Shown here piece by piece: positions 20,901 through 24,355 of a DNA stretch of 24,355 bases. The stretch's first letter is position 1, and each line of letters opens with the position of its first letter. The DNA is taken from NCBI GenBank assembly GCA_021826765.1, contig JAKAYK010000005.1, positions 1 to 24,355 on the forward strand. Direction: 5' to 3'. The position numbers and the translations under genes were made by a program. Below the pieces are notes generated by a model that saw nothing but the letters and a program-made list of their open reading frames with translations, made no database searches and was not told the DNA's origin. The DNA is from Thermoplasmata archaeon. GTDB lineage: Archaea; Thermoplasmatota; Thermoplasmata; Thermoplasmatales; Thermoplasmataceae.

Positions 20901-23032
20901 TTTACATATGTGGTAAAATTGTTTGTGTTTATCAGTTCGATGATATTCTTAATGTCGAGCTTTTTTTCAAATGTTAACATGAATCCATCATCTGTTACTG
21001 TTATTCTTGTGTTCAACAGATAAGTGTTTGCAATTGCCTGGGCATATGCCCTTGAAAGAGCATCATTCAATCTACGGCCCAATGGAATAAGAAATACAGC
21101 GCTGTATAAGCCTTCCTCCTCATATCCTTCCACATAAAGATGCCTGTCAGTCGGTATGTTGAATTTTGATTGGGCTTTAATATAAGATATTATGCTTCTG
21201 GCCCCATTTTCATCAATTCTGTAATTTTCCATGAGCCAATCCTTCAACCGGGTTTCCTCATTTAGCATACCAGCAACAGTTTCTCTGAATTTTCCTATGA
21301 GAGTTCCAAGATCATAACTTCTTGGAAGAAGTTCTCCAGACCATGAAGGTATTGTGGGTTTCATTCCAGTGGCATCTCTCACCATAACCCTGTTTCCTCT
21401 CGTTTTTATGAATGCATAAGTTCTGGCTCCAAGAACAAAAATGTCTCCAGCAACCATTCTTTCCACGAATTTATCACTTAACTGGCCAAGGTGTCTTCCA
21501 TTGGTATCGACGACCTTATAATCTGAATCATCAGGAATTGTCCCGACATTCATGAAATAGATCATCCTGGTGCTTTTCTTTTTTCCCATGGTCTTAGCTT
21601 CCTCATCGTACCATATCTTCGAATAAATTGTGTTATTTTCAACCCTTCCGGCAAGATATTCGACCACTGCAAGATAATCTTCCCATTTCAGGTTGCGGTA
21701 TGGATAACTTCTTCTTATGAGATTGAAGGCATCCTCAACATTCCATACTCTTTCCAGTGTCATTCCAACAACAGCCTGAGACAGGACATCAAGGGCCCCT
21801 TCCGGAATATTGACTCGATCAATATCCCTTTCATATGATGCTCTTGTGAGTACAGCACATTCCACCAGATCATCCAGAGTAAAGACTACAAATCTGCCAA
21901 GCGTGAGTTCCGAAATAGAATGCCCGGCTCTTCCAATTCTCTGCAGCCCTTTGGAGACAGATTTGGGGCTTCCAATCTGTATCACAAGATCAATGCTTCC
22001 AATATCAATTCCCAATTCGAGAGAAGTTGAAGATATGACACATCTTAATTCGCCTCTCTTGAGTTTTTCCTCGACATTTATTCTTGTTTCTTTGCCTAAA
22101 GATGAATGATGGGCCTCAAGACTGTCGATTCCTCTCGCCTTCAGCCTTATGGCTACATGCTCAGTGGAACTTCGAGTATTTGTAAAAATAAGTGTTGTTT
22201 TATGATCCTCTATAAGTTTTGCCAGTATATCATACATTCTTTCATTTGCCACCTCGAAACCAGCACTTGTCAGATCCCTTACAGGAGTCAGGGTCATTAA
22301 ATCAAGGCTCCTCTTGATGTCTACATCAATTATTTCACATTTCCTCTGAATGCCTTTTTCATAACCACATAGAAATGCTGCTATGGTTGGCAAAGGTGCC
22401 TGAGTTGCAGAGAGACCAATTCTTGTGTAGCCATGGGCTATTTCCTCGAGCCTTTCCATGTTGAGAGAAAGAAGTGTACCCCTCTTGGATGAGGAGATTT
22501 CATGTATCTCGTCAATAATTACATATCTGACAGTTGTGAATTTTTCCTTGAATTTTGGAGCAGTAAGGGCAAGAGAAAGTGATTCTGGTGTTGTTATAAG
22601 AATGTGAGGAGGTTTCTTAAGCATTTTCTGTCTGTCTTTCTGTTCTGTATCTCCAGTTCTGACACCTACTCTTATTTTTGGAATGTTCAGGTTCATTTTT
22701 TCTGCCAGTTCATAAATTTCTTCCAGAGGTGTATTAAGGTTTTTGTTGATATCATTTGCCAGAGCTTTCAGTGGACTTATGTATACACAAATTATTTCAT
22801 CATTCAACTTATTGTTTCTGGCTCTTAAAAATAATTCATTCAATATTGCAAGGAAGCCAGTAAGAGTCTTGCCTGTTCCTGTGGGACTTGAAACCAAAAC
22901 GTTTATTGACTGGTGAATTAAAGGAATGACCTTCTTCTGAGGTTCAGTCATTTTTGAATATTTACCCATAAACCATGTACTGATAATTGGATCAATAAAT
23001 GGCATGATATTTTCTATTCTTTCTCTATCCAT
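17939..23032 (-). CDS. lhr: Lhr-family superfamily 2 helicase, extra-long form
   Basis: A 3'-5' DNA/RNA-dependent ATPase of the Lhr group, thought to act in DNA repair. From the ATG at 23032 it is 1697 aa. Helicase motifs, in order: SSPTGTGKT (Walker A, about residues 49-57), VIIDEIHEI (DEIH box), GLSATQAPLP (motif III), LIFTNTRSS (motif IV), SSTSLELGIDIGSIDLVIQ (motif V) and QRIGRAGHS (motif VI). The Lhr-core winged helix and beta domain follow to about residue 860. Roughly 800 further residues contain several winged-helix-like segments (for example TEEDKIILAQCNGKSMKEIA and NDIRVYSYLEYGAATPEAI). Most archaeal Lhr proteins are about 900 aa; the length here recalls bacterial Lhr. The ATG at 23128 is less likely: the extra 32 residues cover promoter-like DNA. 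Confidence 0.93.
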   Translation of the reverse strand: MDRERIENIMPFIDPIISTWFMGKYSKMTEPQKKVIPLIHQSINVLVSSPTGTGKTLTGFLAILNELFLRARNNKLNDEIICVYISPLKALANDINKNLNTPLEEIYELAEKMNLNIPKIRVGVRTGDTEQKDRQKMLKKPPHILITTPESLSLALTAPKFKEKFTTVRYVIIDEIHEISSSKRGTLLSLNMERLEEIAHGYTRIGLSATQAPLPTIAAFLCGYEKGIQRKCEIIDVDIKRSLDLMTLTPVRDLTSAGFEVANERMYDILAKLIEDHKTTLIFTNTRSSTEHVAIRLKARGIDSLEAHHSSLGKETRINVEEKLKRGELRCVISSTSLELGIDIGSIDLVIQIGSPKSVSKGLQRIGRAGHSISELTLGRFVVFTLDDLVECAVLTRASYERDIDRVNIPEGALDVLSQAVVGMTLERVWNVEDAFNLIRRSYPYRNLKWEDYLAVVEYLAGRVENNTIYSKIWYDEEAKTMGKKKSTRMIYFMNVGTIPDDSDYKVVDTNGRHLGQLSDKFVERMVAGDIFVLGARTYAFIKTRGNRVMVRDATGMKPTIPSWSGELLPRSYDLGTLIGKFRETVAGMLNEETRLKDWLMENYRIDENGARSIISYIKAQSKFNIPTDRHLYVEGYEEEGLYSAVFLIPLGRRLNDALSRAYAQAIANTYLLNTRITVTDDGFMLTFEKKLDIKNIIELINTNNFTTYVKNSISNTTIFKERFRQCATRALMVLRKYKGHEVSIVIQQLRSDRVLKALENIHNFPVIMETYREIMNDMMDVPAALKYVSEIIERGNYSIADYSTKSSPFSLSLILASVSDIVLMEDRAKLLRELQSRIVDRVYGTEYMDFKIKDHRIVDLFYSSKVPRVSDEESMKELFEFFPYVDISRSRFNSPFPYGTEDSEKICRRLAVENKIESVYVRGIYWTLPERVELFRKLFSRHKELTEEDKIILAQCNGKSMKEIAHGLSYPEDAVKNSLNALESMYLIKRNFSGESTIYMIREEPEKGQMNETDLVYRTISSMGPMTADELSIKLPMEREILDREILSNVSMGRLDEDYVTPVFAKQYIEHGHIEQILSYSGNDPEIKRKGKIMRHFDNADQYLSNVGYFTDAASLEMRVPSGEDNIKNSPVIVGRFFRHRYTVMHRDMALALQKLRENEMKENDIRVYSYLEYGAATPEAISSALSIDIREIKLILKELQYSVLVYEENGRFGKIAQTSMSRNEAMETLLTFTGPVTQNELMRNFWFYIKKGDLDNIPSSMGKNGIYFGELPENYPEDILVPVRDPSSIYERQILSYDSGYNMIFYSGGRLSAFLSADIYPEMVWISQVELEKEEDREKLLKYIDTNFVKKGKAVVFNNNAGKIVNTLEILGYSHGNEFWVKGRDKFEVMYSDKFIENSLEYYGATSGKAGTARDNIMDATLGIREGTEARMWSIRTSDLESYFTSDLIFTFNGPLSIQSKGTMETIAIYRSLRPIVMTPLDQDVLRFILQFPASENEIIENVHGSHLQIEDSISRLWNSAVICKDAESKYRFVIEKFSRDESAEWIIAKVISTYGFINYEMYQQITGMSNESIYKRLMAEYVKKNELKEVFLPDTKKFFMVKPEFIGNWKTARREVLLSPRDLLYSIIKQLIKKNFGGTRKFIYAINGKVKLELTVKRNKNDLHADSIEGDMEYLHDVKKIMAASGLSIRDRSP

Positions 23033-23077
23033 ATAATTGTCTTCAATCGTGTTGATCCTTAAGTCAGTATTAGATTG

Positions 23078-23085
23078 TATAAAAG
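23078..23085 (-). promoter_or_regulatory. TATA box for the lhr gene
   Basis: The minus strand reads CTTTTATA, centred about 50 nt upstream of the ATG at 23032, giving a leader of about 25 nt. Its position inside the longer open frame supports the internal start. Confidence 0.4.
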
Positions 23086-23165
23086 AGTTTGTTGTAAAAA
23101 TATATACAAAATTATGGAAAACTCCCAACTATTCAATTTATCATGAAATACCAAAAACTACTGAA

Positions 23166-24235
23166 TTATTTTGATATTATGGTGTAACCTGTTTTTTCCA
23201 GAGATGAATTTGAAAGCCGTGAGATAAGTTTTATCCTTTTTTCCCGTTCAATGCCTGAAGAACGCAAACCCTCAGAAAAAAATTCCAGAGCAATATCATA
23301 GTCATCATGATTAACCGGTTTTGGTATTCCATCCTTTCCGCCAACGGCGAATGAATATCTTACCGGATCTTCCATGCTTGGTCTTGCACCCATGATTACC
23401 TCTGAAATGTAACTCAGTGCTCTAATGGCACTCTTCCCTATGCCATTCATCATAAGCAGTTCTTTCATATCCGAAGGTTCGTATTCATAAATCTGCCTGA
23501 GTTTCTCCCATGGCATCCTCACTGCCATATTCAGTACTTTCTCCCCTGAATAGGAATCCAGTGTTGATTGAGCTCCTGTGGAAAAATAAGGTTTTTCCTG
23601 GATTACCTTCAGCATTGATTTACGGGTGTCCCTGCTCAAAGGCGATGAAAGATCAAGAGCTTCATTTTCCATTTTTGAAGCGTTGATTCCATTCCTCTCC
23701 TCTACATCGTAAGTGTTGTCCGGAAGTGTACCCCAGTGATATCTTCTTGCCATGCCATGCACAGTATTCAACCCCTGTTGTACGACAGAATAATTTCCAG
23801 AATAATCACTGATTACTGAATGAATGTAAAGATCATAACCATCCTGAAGAAGATTGCTGTCTATCCTGGCCACAAGATCTGTATCCCGGATCAATGTGCC
23901 TGGAATAGAAGAGGTACTGAAAAAATCAGATTCTTTCAGTATATCTGATCTTTTATTCCTCATGTGCTTCCCTTTTCCGCCTGCAACAAAAAATGAAAGA
24001 TCCTTTTTTTCACTATATTCCTTAAGAGCATGAAGAGTTGTAGTGGTAGTTCCGCTAGAATTCCAGTCAAAACCCGTAACGAGGCTGAGAGAATGAAACC
24101 AAACAGGATCAGACAGAAGTTTAATGAATTTAATGGTTCCATGGTCTGGCATATGATTTCTGAGATATACCCTGTCATCTCTACAATTTTTTTGTATACT
24201 AATTCCGGAGGCCTTCCATAATGCAGAGCTGACAT
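23166..24235 (-). pseudogene. DUF763 family gene, 5' end replaced by a transposon end and broken by a frameshift
   Basis: DUF763 proteins are conserved in archaea and some bacteria; a DNA-related role is suspected but the activity is unknown. The main frame (24152-23166, 328 codons) carries the family hallmarks LSDPVWFHSLSLVTGFDWNSSG, FVAGGKGKHMRNK, LVARIDSNLLQDGYDLYIHS, VVQQGLN then ARRYHW, and a helix-hairpin-helix LLMMNGIGKSAIRAL near residue 235, then AVGGKDGIPKPV. The true N-terminus lies in another frame: from the ATG at 24235 it reads SALHYGRPPELVYKKIVEMTGYISEII. Going from one to the other needs a -1 shift, or one missing base, near 24150-24155. Immediately upstream lies an IS200/IS605-type end. 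Together these suggest a decaying gene. Sequencing error, or a functional shorter start at 24152, is not excluded. Confidence 0.8.
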
Positions 24236-24355
24236 ACTCCCACAGCTAAAGCATGTGGGGTTCTCACTTTTGCTCCGTTTTCGCCTTCATTCCTCACGGT
24301 CGGGGCGGTTTTGCATGAACCTATTACAGAGTTTTGGCGTCTTCCCAGTCCTGAA
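24228..24355 (-). mobile_element. Right end of an IS200/IS605-type (TnpB) insertion sequence, continuing past the window
   Basis: The minus strand shows the typical IS605-group right end: a CCCACA...TGTGGG hairpin with GCTTTAGC core, then a terminal TATGTCAG-like sequence. In such elements tnpB ends just inside this hairpin and is read toward it, so tnpB would lie to the right, outside the window. The same strand has an open frame from the window edge through the hairpin to a TAG at 24199-24201; it may be the TnpB tail, but no TnpB motif is visible in it. No transposase core is present here. The exact outer boundary, about 24228-24232, is estimated by analogy. Confidence 0.7.
24239..24259 (-). 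ncRNA. Terminal hairpin, part of a probable TnpB omega-RNA
   Basis: CCCACA (24239-24244) pairs with TGTGGG (24254-24259), and inside that GC pairs with GC around a TAAA loop, leaving one bulged A at 24253. In TnpB systems the omega-RNA covers the tnpB 3' end and this right-end hairpin, and the guide is the flanking DNA just outside it. Here that guide would be the first codons of the DUF763 gene. RNA ends and expression are inferred. Confidence 0.55.

Noticed and set aside
18366..22828. Plus-strand ORFs of 62-126 codons opposite the lhr gene
   Set aside because: Antisense shadows; the helicase frame carries all motifs continuously.
23033..23128. 32-residue N-terminal extension of the Lhr helicase
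   Set aside because: The extra codons cover AT-rich promoter-like DNA with a TATA element, and the family N-terminus fits the start at 23032.
1..24355. CRISPR array or defence island
   Set aside because: No regularly spaced direct repeats, cas-like genes or toxin-antitoxin pairs were seen by reading.
24199..24355. Calling the open minus-strand frame at the right edge as tnpB
   Set aside because: Only a tail of about 50 codons is present, without zinc-finger or RuvC residues; the frame runs through the terminal hairpin, so it may be non-coding.

Overview
The window looks like a chromosomal segment of an archaeon of the order Thermoplasmatales (Thermoplasma, Ferroplasma, Cuniculiplasma or Picrophilus relatives). 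The evidence is archaeal ribosomal proteins next to RNA polymerase subunit D, archaeal TATA boxes 23-33 nt upstream of first genes, many leaderless starts (several TTG), and a complete bacterial-type DNA gyrase pair, which that order is known to carry. Base composition is moderately AT-rich throughout. No taxonomic search was possible, so the placement is an inference.

Layout. (1) 1-5377: a citrate synthase cut by the left edge runs rightward and meets, stop codon to stop codon, a leftward operon. Read 5' to 3' on the minus strand, that operon is rps13, rps4, rps11, rpoD, an inositol-monophosphatase-like phosphatase (probable NADP phosphatase), NAD kinase and a JAMM metalloprotease. Translation and transcription genes are thus joined to NAD(P) metabolism. 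(2) 5530-7458: a hot-dog thioesterase, a 559-base stretch with apparent decayed coding fragments and a GC hairpin, a two-domain SRPBCC-like protein of unknown function, and a CAT-anticodon tRNA. (3) 7523-11470: a cytosolic-looking M13 metallopeptidase, a divergent pirin, and a homoserine dehydrogenase at the end of the gyrase operon. (4) 11467-15794: gyrB-gyrA-hom, leftward. (5) 15926-17907: a 58-residue protein, a sequon-rich exported and membrane-anchored protein, and an opposing pair made of a three-helix membrane protein and a double winged-helix regulator. (6) 17939-23032: a very long Lhr-type helicase (1697 aa). (7) 23166-24355: a DUF763 gene that has lost its native 5' end to an IS200/IS605-type transposon end and also carries a frameshift. 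The transposon (probably TnpB/omega-RNA type) continues past the right edge.

Gene expression style. First genes of transcripts (pirin, gyrB, the 258-aa protein, the exported protein) appear leaderless. Many internal operon genes have GGTGA/GGAGG-type sites or overlap the previous stop as ATGA, TTGA or TAATG. Three convergent pairs overlap by 3, 8 and 6 nt at their stop codons.

Most of the window is ordinary housekeeping. The places that most deserve a second look are the transposon/DUF763 junction, the sequon-rich protein with its opposing membrane-protein/regulator pair, the NADP phosphatase-NAD kinase pair inside the ribosomal/RNAP operon, the decayed stretch around 6.0-6.5 kb, and the C-terminal half of the giant Lhr protein. 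I did not find a CRISPR array, defence island or clear new multi-gene system.
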